Positions 1 through 6,759 of a stretch of 7,250 bases of DNA are shown here, piece by piece. Made by a program: the position numbers and the translations under genes. Each line of letters starts with the position of its first letter. Position 1 is the stretch's first letter. This stretch comes from Candidatus Bathyarchaeota archaeon (lineage in GTDB: Archaea > Thermoproteota > Bathyarchaeia > 40CM-2-53-6 > FEN-987), in the NCBI GenBank assembly GCA_022865625.1, contig JALHTB010000074.1:1-7250 (forward strand), written 5' to 3'. A model generated the notes under the pieces. The model saw only the letters and a program-made list of their open reading frames with translations, had not been told where the DNA came from and searched no databases.

Positions 1-1
1 A

Positions 2-178
2 GTCGCCAGTACAGACGACCCACATGTGAAACGTGTCTTGGAGAGTATTGTGGCAGATTCAAGAAGACACGCGCAAATGCTCAGGGGCGTCTCCGATACC
101 TTGGGAAAGATCATGGCTGACGAGGAAAAACACGCAAAACTCATCCAAGCACTAGCTGACGAGACTCGCAACCAGTAA
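2..178 (+). CDS. Ferritin-like domain protein, C-terminal part (5' end outside window)
   Basis: An open frame runs from the window edge to a TAA at 176-178 and gives 58 residues. The sequence is strongly helical. It begins with a stretch of the form STDDPHVKRVLESI, followed by DSRRHAQML, which resembles the last core helix of archaeal ferritin-like and rubrerythrin-related proteins (commonly DPxVKxLLExIxxDExxHHxLL). A second helix contains DEEKHAKLIQAL, with an ExxH pair. The two helices resemble each other with a period of 21 residues (IxADxx[RK]HAx[ML][LI]). In the first, the usual metal-binding Glu before the His appears to be Ser. With only the tail visible, neither iron binding nor the exact family can be shown. 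The M28 gene follows after about 140 bases. The family call is inference from a short fragment. Confidence 0.55.
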   Translation, partial: VASTDDPHVKRVLESIVADSRRHAQMLRGVSDTLGKIMADEEKHAKLIQALADETRNQ

Positions 179-308
179 CAATCGAGACTTGTCGGTGCAG
201 CAGACATCAAGCGCGATTGCCAGACTTGCCGAGGTACAAAACGGACTGGAAGAGGAGAAGCATAGTTGGATTCAAGACCCCACAGCGTACAACAGGCACA
301 CACCACGC

Positions 309-314
309 GGAGGG
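309..314 (+). promoter_or_regulatory. Shine-Dalgarno site deciding the GTG start of the M28 peptidase
   Basis: GGAGGG lies 7 bases before the GTG at 322. It is the best ribosome-binding sequence upstream of this reading frame. It favours GTG 322 over the upstream TTG at 217, which would add 35 non-conserved-looking residues before the signal segment. The GTG at 331 would be 16 bases away, which is too far for this site. Confidence 0.6.
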
Positions 315-321
315 TTGCGCT

Positions 322-2028
322 GTGGAGCTAGTGTCAGTACGCATTCGCCGTCTGGTGCCTTGGATAGTGATAGTCCTTGCAACCACATCCGTTCTAGTTC
401 CGATTCCAAGGGGCAATGTGGAATCCAGCTACCTTTCCCTGTTGAGTCAACTTGACGCGAGCGGGGCTTGGAAGCTCGTTGAACAACTGGCAAGAGACAG
501 TTTTGAGGGTAGAAGGGCGGGCACCCAAGGCGCTGACCGCGCATCCGACTACATTACCGATTACTTCAGCTCAATCGGCCTAAAACCCGCAGGCACAGGT
601 GGATCCTACAAGACCAAATTCACAATGCCCCTGTGGGATCTCGTCCAGACACCAAGCCTCACCCTCACTGACAGCAACGGCACTGTCTTGAGCGCTTTCG
701 GATACAGGAAGGACTTCAACGTGATTCCGGGAAGCGGCGGAGGAGACTATTCCACAGAGGTCGTGTTCGCCGGCTACGGGATAACGGCAGATGATTCAAG
801 CTACGACGATTACGCAGGCATCTCTGCTCGCGGCAAGATTGTGGTAGTCATCTTAGGAACACCGCCCTCGATTCAATCCGAGCAAGATGGCTATGAGTCT
901 CCATATTCGAAAGCAAAGAATGCACTCAGGCATGGTGCCGCAGGTCTGATATTGGTCGACAATCCGACTGAACCTACGTCGCATTATGTGGAGAGACGGA
1001 GATGCGGGTGCTGCTGGACGGTCTTCACAAAGCTCACGATACTAGGAAGCAGCCAAGAGCTCGCCAATACTCTGCTCAGAGACAGTGGTTTCACAGTGTC
1101 ATCGGTCCAACAGAAGATCAACCAGGGCCCAACGCCACAATCCTTTGCGACAGGCAATCAGCTTCACGTCTCAGTGAAGGTGACGTTCACAGAGTATGCA
1201 TCGGCGTACAACGTGCTTGCATTCATCCCAGGTTCCGACCTTGAGGCTTCAAGGCGTGTCGTGATCGTAGGAGCACACTACGATCACTGGGGAAAGGATG
1301 TAGACGGAAGCATCTATTACGGAGCGAACGACGACGCCTCAGGTGTCGCAGTCATGCTAGAAGTCGTCCGAGTCTTCTCATTCTCTGCAAGGCCGAGGTG
1401 GTCGGTACTCTTTGCGGCTTGGAGCGGTGAGGAGGAAGGATTCTATGGCGCCTATGCATATGTGAGTCATCCCTATTTTCCACTCGAAGGGACGATCGCC
1501 TATCTCAATTTGGACATGGTCGGATACGGGCAGTCATTGCTCGCTGAGATCTCCACAACTCACGGACCCCTCGGTTCGGCCATGACAGAAAGCGCGAAGG
1601 AGCTTGGCATCTCCCTCGACATCGAAGGAGTGTCCGGAGGAAGCGATCACGTGCCCTTCATGGAGAAGAATGTGCAGAGCATGATGTTCATCTATTGGCC
1701 AGATGACGCCTATCATACACCAGCTGACGATGCCAATCATGTATCGAAGAGCAATCTGCTCGAGACGGCGAAGCTGACCGCGCTCATCGCTCTGAGGCTC
1801 TCCGAGGCCAGAGTTGTTCCGATGACCCCCGCCGCGACCGTAACCGGCAATGCAACGACGATATCAGCGAGTGAGGTCACGAGCATTCTTGAAATCGAGA
1901 ATCCGACCACAACATCACAACAATCCACGACTGGATTGCCAAGCGCTCAATTGCTGGTGGCGGTAAGCATCGCAGTCGTGATGGTTATTCCCGCAGCAGC
2001 ATTCTACTTTGGGAAACGTAGAAAGTAG
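322..2028 (+). CDS. Exported, C-terminally anchored M28-family zinc metallopeptidase with PA-like domain
   Basis: This is a predicted extracellular aminopeptidase or carboxypeptidase of family M28, 568 residues from GTG 322. Residues 7-29 form a signal segment: Arg7, Arg9 and Arg10, then a hydrophobic run containing PWIVIVLATTSVLV. A PA-like domain spans about 145-265. The catalytic domain is about 296-496 and holds the full two-zinc set: H319 and D321 in AHYDHWG, the aspartates of GANDDASG (337/338), E370 (base) and E371 in WSGEEEG, D398 in NLDMVGYG, and H443 in GGSDHVPF. A Ser/Thr-rich linker (about 497-542) leads to a hydrophobic segment (544-563) ending in GKRRK, so the enzyme should be tethered to the outer face of the membrane. 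N-glycosylation sequons occur at N119 and N510. Likely role: digestion of external peptides. Substrate preference cannot be read from the sequence. Odd: a CGCC cluster at 228-231. Family call is firm; start and topology are inferred. Confidence 0.9.
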   Translation: MELVSVRIRRLVPWIVIVLATTSVLVPIPRGNVESSYLSLLSQLDASGAWKLVEQLARDSFEGRRAGTQGADRASDYITDYFSSIGLKPAGTGGSYKTKFTMPLWDLVQTPSLTLTDSNGTVLSAFGYRKDFNVIPGSGGGDYSTEVVFAGYGITADDSSYDDYAGISARGKIVVVILGTPPSIQSEQDGYESPYSKAKNALRHGAAGLILVDNPTEPTSHYVERRRCGCCWTVFTKLTILGSSQELANTLLRDSGFTVSSVQQKINQGPTPQSFATGNQLHVSVKVTFTEYASAYNVLAFIPGSDLEASRRVVIVGAHYDHWGKDVDGSIYYGANDDASGVAVMLEVVRVFSFSARPRWSVLFAAWSGEEEGFYGAYAYVSHPYFPLEGTIAYLNLDMVGYGQSLLAEISTTHGPLGSAMTESAKELGISLDIEGVSGGSDHVPFMEKNVQSMMFIYWPDDAYHTPADDANHVSKSNLLETAKLTALIALRLSEARVVPMTPAATVTGNATTISASEVTSILEIENPTTTSQQSTTGLPSAQLLVAVSIAVVMVIPAAAFYFGKRRK

Positions 2029-2175
2029 AATGGTGAACTCGACCCCAATCGCTCCCTGTGCGAGCCTGTTGTCAAGTAGGAAAGGCATCCCATTTCATGA
2101 GGCACGAATCGGAACAACCAACCAATGGATGCTCACAAGCACACGGTCACTTGCTTGCTTTCCATGCAGCGTTAG

Positions 2176-2182
2176 GTTTTAG
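2176..2182 (+). promoter_or_regulatory. Possible TATA-like element upstream of the HtpX-type gene
   Basis: TTTTAG within AGGTTTTAGTTG is the most T/A-rich patch in the 193-base gap after the M28 gene. A start site about 25 bases downstream would fall near 2203, upstream of the ATG at 2222 but downstream of the possible starts at 2183 and 2186. No clear BRE is seen. The rest of the gap (2029-2175) shows no gene, tRNA or obvious terminator. Confidence 0.25.
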
Positions 2183-2221
2183 TTGATGATCTGTCAAGCC
2201 TATGCCCCGCACGTGAGATGG

Positions 2222-3268
2222 ATGGCAAGCTTGACTCAGCTTCGGACAACGATGCTGGCTACAATCATCGTGACACTGGTAGTCTTTGTCGGGTTCCTTG
2301 GGGCAGTATCGCTACTCTACAGCGCAGCAACCGACATGAATCTCTCTCCTTTTGCCACGCTTCTAGGTTCGTTTGTGCTTGCGTTGATCTTCTTGGGTAT
2401 TCAGTTCTTGATTAGTCCGTCGATCGTCGCATGGTCGACGAGACTTCAGTATCTTCAGCCCGGACAATACCCCTGGCTCGAGAACACCGTCAAAGAGCTT
2501 GCCACCAGCAGCAGCGTTGCAATGCCCAAGCTTGCCATAGTTCCAAGTCCAGCACCAAATGCTTTCGTGTTCGGGAATTCATCTTCAAACATGACGCTCG
2601 CCGTGCATGAGGGCCTGCTCAGGCAACTCAATGAGGATGAAGTCAGAGGCGTGATCGCTCACGAGCTGGGACACATAAAGCACCGTGATTCCATAGTGAT
2701 GACCGTTCTTTCCGCGATACCTCTGCTCGCCTACATGATTGCCAGAAGCACCATGTTCATGGGCACGGGTTCACGTGACCGAGACAAGAGCGCAGGATAC
2801 CTCGCTCTCGCAGGGGTTGTCGCACTTGCTGTATACTTTATCGCTCAACTTCTCGTTCTCAGGCTAAGCCGGCTTAGAGAGCACTTCGCGGATGTCTACT
2901 CCGGCTACTTGACTGGCTCTCCGAGAAGCCTTGAGAGTGCGCTTACAAAGATCGCCTATGGGCTTTCGATTCGCCCCGAGAGTGTCCAAGGTGTCAGAGC
3001 ACTCTACATCTCAGACCCCGCTCTGGCCAAGAATGAAGTCGAGGGCATCCTGGAGAGGCGAAGTGAGTACGATCTGGACCACGATGGAGTCCTTGATGAG
3101 AGAGAACTCCAACTCGCGATGGAGAAAGAAGCCCGATCAACTTGGACGGGAGTGAATGAGGCGTTTTCCACACACCCGCCCACGTTCAAGCGCATACTTC
3201 TGCTGAGACAGATCGAAGCCGAAATCAAGCAGGGCACAGGCGAAGAAGCGATCTACAAACGAATCTAA
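2222..3268 (+). CDS. htpX: HtpX-type M48 membrane metalloprotease with an EF-hand loop
   Basis: This is an integral membrane zinc protease of the M48B/HtpX family, 348 residues from ATG 2222, probably degrading damaged membrane proteins. Two N-terminal membrane helices (about 12-35 and 44-66) are followed by the catalytic domain with HELGH (H147, E148, H151). Two further hydrophobic segments follow (about 158-178 and 194-213), then the third zinc ligand E220 in LREHFAD. The family's C-terminal THPPTFKRI is at about 317-325. ATG 2222 gives the short polar lead of usual HtpX proteins and has GTGA 5 bases upstream. TTG 2183, ATG 2186 and GTG 2213 are in-frame alternatives adding up to 13 residues. 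Odd: between the catalytic core and the HPP motif lies a canonical EF-hand loop (284-295, DLDHDGVLDERE) flanked by helices, which makes the protein longer than the roughly 290 residues usual for HtpX. In HtpX topology this part faces the cytosol. Protease call is firm; calcium control is inference. Confidence 0.92.
   Translation: MASLTQLRTTMLATIIVTLVVFVGFLGAVSLLYSAATDMNLSPFATLLGSFVLALIFLGIQFLISPSIVAWSTRLQYLQPGQYPWLENTVKELATSSSVAMPKLAIVPSPAPNAFVFGNSSSNMTLAVHEGLLRQLNEDEVRGVIAHELGHIKHRDSIVMTVLSAIPLLAYMIARSTMFMGTGSRDRDKSAGYLALAGVVALAVYFIAQLLVLRLSRLREHFADVYSGYLTGSPRSLESALTKIAYGLSIRPESVQGVRALYISDPALAKNEVEGILERRSEYDLDHDGVLDERELQLAMEKEARSTWTGVNEAFSTHPPTFKRILLLRQIEAEIKQGTGEEAIYKRI
3071..3106 (+). other. 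EF-hand calcium-binding loop encoded within the HtpX-type protease
   Basis: The 12 codons give DLDHDGVLDERE. All canonical EF-hand positions are filled: Asp at 1, 3 and 5, Gly at 6, a hydrophobic Leu at 8, Asp at 9 and Glu at 12. The residues before (EVEGILERRSEY) and after (LQLAMEKEA) are helix-forming, as the E and F helices should be. Only one loop is present, so a pair would require dimerisation or a degenerate partner. Calcium binding is inferred from the motif. Confidence 0.75.
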
Positions 3269-3350
3269 GCCGGAAGACTACTGACAGCACTTCTCAGGTT
3301 CGTCAGCTTTCCCGGGGACGCTCGTTGCTGTACGCACCTTCGGGAACACC

Positions 3351-3357
3351 GTTTTAG
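3351..3357 (+). promoter_or_regulatory. Possible TATA-like element upstream of the SHMT-like gene
   Basis: GTTTTAG resembles the patch before the HtpX-type gene and is the only T-rich run in the 157-base gap. A start about 25 bases on, near 3380, would leave a leader of roughly 45 bases containing the strong ribosome-binding site at 3414-3420. Weak evidence on sequence alone. Confidence 0.22.
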
Positions 3358-3413
3358 GTCACCTGTAAGAAGGTAGGGCGTCTCACCAGCATAGTGCGAT
3401 CACGGTAATACAT

Positions 3414-3420
3414 GAGGGAG
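3414..3420 (+). promoter_or_regulatory. Shine-Dalgarno site deciding the TTG start of the SHMT-like gene
   Basis: GAGGGAG ends 5 bases before the TTG at 3426. There is no in-frame ATG nearby; the ATG at 3412 is in another frame. The first conserved block (LNLIASEN) starts about 20 codons later. This supports TTG as the real start. Confidence 0.6.
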
Positions 3421-3425
3421 CCTGA

Positions 3426-4601
3426 TTGGCAGCGGACTTGAAACGCACAGTCGCGAAACATGAGCGGTGGAGAACAGAGCAGTGTCTCAATCTCATAGCC
3501 TCCGAGAATGCTACAAGTCCCACCGTTCGCAGGATCTTGGGTTGCGACCTGGGTCATCGCTACACGGCACCTGACCACTTCTACCTTGGAGCAGAGTCCA
3601 CTGACAAAGTCGAAGAAACGGCTAGGCAACTTGCCTGCGAAGTGTTTGGGTCAGAATGGGCCGACGTGACGCCACTGTCCGGACACATCACCGACATGAC
3701 CCTACTGTCAACATTTACTCGCCCAGGTGACAGGATAATGACAATGAGCACAGACTACGGCGGATACCCCGGAATCTCCAGAATTGGCTACCCGAAGATA
3801 CATGGCCTCGAGAACATCGATTTCCCATTCGACAAGGACCGGTGGAACATCAAGACGGAAGAAACGGCTGAACTGATCAGCGACAAGACCCCAAGACTGG
3901 TCGTCTTGGGCGCCAGTTTTATCCTCTTTCCTCACCCGGTCGAACCCATTGCCAAGGCATGCGTTGAGACGGGAGCAACACTAGCCTATGACGGCTCACA
4001 TGTTCTCGGGCTGATTGCAGGAGGAGCATTCCAGCAGCCTCTACGCGAGGGTGCAAGGATTCTGATTGGCTCGACACACAAGAGCTTCTTCGGTCCCCAG
4101 GGGGGAATAATCGTGGCCTTCGGCCCAGAAGGAGAGAAGATCAAGCAGACGATCTTTCCAGCCATCATGGACAACGCGCATTGGAACCGAATCGCCGCAC
4201 TCGCATATGCACTTCTCGAGATGAAGAAGTTCGGTCGACAATACGCCAATCAGGTCATCCGGAACAGTCGTGCGCTTGCTGAAGCACTTGACGGCGCTGG
4301 CGTTCCGGTACGATGCAGAGACTACGGGTACACGGCATCACATCAGGTCCTGTTGGACATGGACCGACTGAAAGATGGAGAACACATACCTGACAGACTA
4401 CAGGAGGCAAACGTGATTGTTGACAGAGGAATCCGACTAGGGACAAGCGAGATGACTCGCAGAGGAATGCGAGAGAAGGACATGAACGAAGTCGGAGAGA
4501 TCATCGGCGAGATTGTATCCGGGCAACAGGCTCCACGTGTTGCGAAGAAGAGGGTAGTTGCATTGGCTGGGAAGTTCCGGAAAGTAAGGTATGCCCTCTA
4601 G
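3426..4601 (+). CDS. Divergent serine hydroxymethyltransferase-like PLP enzyme
   Basis: This is a fold-type I PLP enzyme of the GlyA/SHMT family, 391 residues, somewhat shorter than usual SHMT (about 415-430). Family marks are LNLIASENATS (21-31), YDGSHVLGLIAGG with D189 and H192, the PLP-binding K219 in STHKSFFGPQGG, and R337 in GIRLGTSEMTRRG, which binds the substrate carboxylate in SHMT. E57 in FYLGAES matches the YGGCE catalytic glutamate by position. Differences: the phosphate-binding SGSQAN is SGHITD (85-90), and the AHGGHLTHG stretch, whose His stacks on PLP in E. coli GlyA, reads DYGGYPGIS (110-118), with Tyr114 at that place. The C-terminal tail (about 371-391) is rich in Lys and Arg. 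It could be a true archaeal SHMT using a modified pterin, or a paralogue doing another PLP aldol or transaldol reaction. Convergent with prf1 after 44 bases. Family is sure; reaction is open, so no symbol is given. Confidence 0.85.
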   Translation: MAADLKRTVAKHERWRTEQCLNLIASENATSPTVRRILGCDLGHRYTAPDHFYLGAESTDKVEETARQLACEVFGSEWADVTPLSGHITDMTLLSTFTRPGDRIMTMSTDYGGYPGISRIGYPKIHGLENIDFPFDKDRWNIKTEETAELISDKTPRLVVLGASFILFPHPVEPIAKACVETGATLAYDGSHVLGLIAGGAFQQPLREGARILIGSTHKSFFGPQGGIIVAFGPEGEKIKQTIFPAIMDNAHWNRIAALAYALLEMKKFGRQYANQVIRNSRALAEALDGAGVPVRCRDYGYTASHQVLLDMDRLKDGEHIPDRLQEANVIVDRGIRLGTSEMTRRGMREKDMNEVGEIIGEIVSGQQAPRVAKKRVVALAGKFRKVRYAL

Positions 4602-4645
4602 ACCGACACACGCACTGTCTGGTACTATCGGAAGACACCTATCGA

Positions 4646-5902
4646 TTATCCGGACGGTCTGTATCTCAATATCGCAGCGATACCGCCAAAGGATTCAAGC
4701 AGCATTACGCCCTCATCAGTCTCTGTAGAGATCATCTGCAGGTTGATTGAGCCCTTTTCGGCGATCTCCACGAACTCGTCGAGAAGGTTCTGGGTGTTAT
4801 CGATCGCTAAGGTCGTGTTGCCACACTTGGTGCATGGTTTCGGAAGCAGTTCCTGTTCGAACTTCGTGAGTCCTGAGCGAGAAAGCAGTGAGTCTTCAAG
4901 ATGTCCGCAGGTCTTGCATTTCACGAAAACATGGAGCCTATCCAACTTCTCCGAAAGGAGCAGCACGTCCACTAAGCCTGCGTTGAGGTGCTTTCTGACC
5001 TGCGTCTCCCCGTAGGACGCAAGTCCAGTGTCGTGGCCAAGTTCGTAGAGAAACTTCTGAACGATCTTTTTGTCCTCCACATAGCGGACACCTTTGAGGA
5101 GGTCTTGACTCCTATCGGCGACCTCGTCCAGGCCGGTCTCAGAAACGTATGACGTGTCAATGGTTGCAATGATCTTCTGCTTGAGTACGTAGTTGAGGTA
5201 TTCGCCTTCCTCGAAATCGTGCTTAGTCGGACCGGGTCCTCCTATGATCACGCCGCGAAGATCGCTGATCTGCCCCAGCATCTCATTCGTATGCCGGCCG
5301 ACTCGCTTGAAGTACTCGTTTATGGCTGCTTCTCTTATTCGCTCGAACCTTCTAGCAGACTGACCTCCTGCGCGATGCTTTCCTGCTATCCCCGATGTGA
5401 ACTCCTTGAGAACGTTCATCTTTTGACCGCGCAAAGTTCCAAGGATCGCTTCACTCGAATCGAGAACCAGAACGCCATACGTGTCCTTCTCACGCAACAT
5501 GTCGAAAAGAGGCTCTAGGTGGAAGTGGCTGTCGCAACGATAGAAGTACACGTTGATCTTCTCAGGCGGTTCTAGTGTGTAGATCTCCATCTTCTCGTTC
5601 CCGGGAGCGCCATAAGGAATCGCCCCGCAGAATATCACAAGACCATTCGGCGGAGGAGTCTTGAAGAGCTTCAATCTCTGCTGTACTTTCTCTATTGCTT
5701 CTTGTACGTTCTTTCGGGTAACTCGGGACTTGATGTTTGATGCTGTTCCATATTCCTCTCGGAGGTTGTTCATGACCTCGTGTATCCTTCTGTCGGGAGG
5801 AACGTACAGGCTGATCAGTTCAGTCCCTCTTCCTTCCTTGGAAGCCAGCGTCTCCAGAGTCCGCTTCAGTTTGAAGCGGGAGACCGAGTCGCCCAGAGAC
5901 AC
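4646..5902 (-). CDS. prf1: Peptide chain release factor aRF1
   Basis: Archaeal class-1 release factor, which reads all three stop codons in the ribosomal A site and triggers peptide release. It has 418 residues from GTG 5902. Domain 1 carries GRGTELISLY (about 24-33), the stop-codon motif TASNIKS (NIKS at 56-59) and YRCDSHF (121-127), which matches the YxCxxxF motif of eRF1. Domain 2 has the catalytic GGQ at 179-181 in AGKHRAGGQSARRF. The C-terminal domain has two Cys pairs (C329/C332 and C357/C360), the zinc-binding minidomain typical of aRF1, so no key residue is missing. An in-frame ATG at 5926 would add 8 residues, but it has no ribosome-binding site and lies at or before the transcript start predicted from the TATA box. 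GTG 5902 has AGGAG 9 bases upstream and gives an N-terminus of normal length. Divergent from pyrH and convergent with the SHMT-like gene. Confidence 0.96.
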   Translation of the reverse strand: MSLGDSVSRFKLKRTLETLASKEGRGTELISLYVPPDRRIHEVMNNLREEYGTASNIKSRVTRKNVQEAIEKVQQRLKLFKTPPPNGLVIFCGAIPYGAPGNEKMEIYTLEPPEKINVYFYRCDSHFHLEPLFDMLREKDTYGVLVLDSSEAILGTLRGQKMNVLKEFTSGIAGKHRAGGQSARRFERIREAAINEYFKRVGRHTNEMLGQISDLRGVIIGGPGPTKHDFEEGEYLNYVLKQKIIATIDTSYVSETGLDEVADRSQDLLKGVRYVEDKKIVQKFLYELGHDTGLASYGETQVRKHLNAGLVDVLLLSEKLDRLHVFVKCKTCGHLEDSLLSRSGLTKFEQELLPKPCTKCGNTTLAIDNTQNLLDEFVEIAEKGSINLQMISTETDEGVMLLESFGGIAAILRYRPSG

Positions 5903-5911
5903 TAGTTTCCA

Positions 5912-5916
5912 CTCCT
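5912..5916 (-). promoter_or_regulatory. Shine-Dalgarno site for prf1 (GTG start)
   Basis: On the minus strand AGGAG, extended as AGGAGTG, lies 9 bases before the GTG at 5902. It sits inside the extra codons that an ATG start at 5926 would include, which argues that those codons are leader. Confidence 0.5.
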
Positions 5917-5943
5917 GTAGCCTCATGCGTTCGGAGGTCTGGC

Positions 5944-5950
5944 TATTATA
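5944..5950 (-). promoter_or_regulatory. TATA box of prf1
   Basis: TATAATA on the minus strand is the best TATA match in the window. Archaeal transcription normally starts about 25-30 bases downstream of the box, here near 5920. This gives a leader of about 18 bases to GTG 5902. The sequence upstream (GCCACC) is not a good BRE. Confidence 0.45.
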
Positions 5951-6023
5951 GGTGGCGCGGAAACCGGAATTGCTGAAAGTAAGCAGAAACGAGGAGTGTT
6001 GCTCGCCTGTGCGCTACACAAGT

Positions 6024-6031
6024 CATACATA
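6024..6031 (+). promoter_or_regulatory. Possible TATA-like element of pyrH
   Basis: CATACATA in TCATACATACGG is centred about 36 bases before the ATG at 6064. Initiation 26 bases on would leave a leader of about 10 bases. No strong Shine-Dalgarno sequence is seen, only GGGTTGA right before the start, so a short-leader transcript is plausible. Confidence 0.35.
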
Positions 6032-6063
6032 CGGCATTTGCCAGAACCGTCTTGGGTTGACAA

Positions 6064-6759
6064 ATGTCGAAGGTTGTTCTGAAGCTCGGCGGATTTGCAT
6101 TTGACCCGGAGCTCTCCGGAGCGAAGATCGGCCGCTACGTGGAAGTCATCAGGACATTCTCTCGAAAGAACAAGCTAGTAGTTGTGACCGGTGGCGGACC
6201 GATCTCCCGCAAGTATATCGCTGCTGCCAGGGAGCTGGGCGCTTCGGAGGCGATCTGCGATCAAGTGGGCATTCACGTCTCACGGGCCAATGCTAGGCTC
6301 CTTGTGGCCGGGCTGAGAGGCGCAGCATTCCCGGAGATACCTCAGCATTTGGAGGCCCTGCTTACGTACGTGACATCTGGGTTGGTTGTCGTGACGGGTG
6401 GATTCCAGCCCGCACAATCAACGAACGGCGTCGCCGCGCTGGCGGCGGAGGCGACCGGTGCAGAACTGCTAGTCAACGCAACGGATGTGGATGGTGTCTA
6501 CACGGCCGATCCGCACAAAGACCCAAAGGCAAAGAGGCTGGATGAGGTCTCTGTCGGGGAGCTGATGAGGATTCTCTCGACGCAGGGATTCCGCGCCGGC
6601 GAGTATGCACTCATGGACCCGCTCTCGCTAGGGGTCATACAGAGATCCGGAATCCCAGTCGCCATCATCGACGGCCGCGATCCATCCAACATTGAGAAGG
6701 CTTTGCGTGGGAAGCGAATTGGAACGAAAGTCGTGCCCGCCAAGGGATCATCTCGATGA
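6064..6759 (+). CDS. pyrH: UMP kinase (uridylate kinase), archaeal type
   Basis: This cytosolic enzyme of the amino-acid-kinase fold phosphorylates UMP to UDP with ATP in pyrimidine nucleotide synthesis. The 231 residues match the short archaeal form. Visible motifs are VVLKLGG at 4-10 (phosphate-binding strand and loop), VVVTGGGPISRKY at 39-51 (glycine-rich substrate loop), VVVTGGFQPAQSTNG at 108-122, and LLVNATDVDGVYTADP at 135-150, the nucleotide-binding signature of the family. FRAGEYALMDPLSLGVI (176-192) and IPVAIIDGRDP (197-207) follow, as in archaeal UMP kinases. The ATG at 6064 starts four residues before the first strand, as expected. It is divergent from prf1 across about 160 bases. 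Its stop overlaps the next start (ATGA), so the two are probably one transcription unit. Nothing is missing or unusual in the protein. Confidence 0.95.
   Translation: MSKVVLKLGGFAFDPELSGAKIGRYVEVIRTFSRKNKLVVVTGGGPISRKYIAAARELGASEAICDQVGIHVSRANARLLVAGLRGAAFPEIPQHLEALLTYVTSGLVVVTGGFQPAQSTNGVAALAAEATGAELLVNATDVDGVYTADPHKDPKAKRLDEVSVGELMRILSTQGFRAGEYALMDPLSLGVIQRSGIPVAIIDGRDPSNIEKALRGKRIGTKVVPAKGSSR

Noticed and set aside
217..321. N-terminal extension of the M28 peptidase from TTG 217
   Set aside because: It would place 35 polar residues before a clear signal segment, and GGAGGG at 309-314 is spaced for GTG 322.
189..455. Open frame from TTG 189 with a helix-like first half (IARLAEVQNGLEEEKHSWIQD)
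   Set aside because: No ribosome-binding site of its own, it overlaps the signal-segment coding region of the M28 gene, and its second half looks like out-of-frame Ser-rich sequence.
2184..2220. Possible C/D box guide RNA (TGATGA near 2184)
   Set aside because: The C box lacks the leading purine, no matching C'/D' and D boxes are spaced correctly, and it is next to a protein start.
3309..3346. Inverted repeat TTCCCG / CGGGAA followed by GTTTTAG, terminator-like
   Set aside because: The stem is only 6 base pairs with a 26-base loop, and the T run is just four bases.
4041..4249. Minus-strand open frames opposite the SHMT-like gene and similar frames opposite other genes
   Set aside because: They lie wholly within well-supported genes and show no recognisable domains; they are antisense shadows.
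5971..6005. Possible operator or hairpin CGAG...CTCG between prf1 and pyrH
   Set aside because: Four-base arms are expected by chance at this length.
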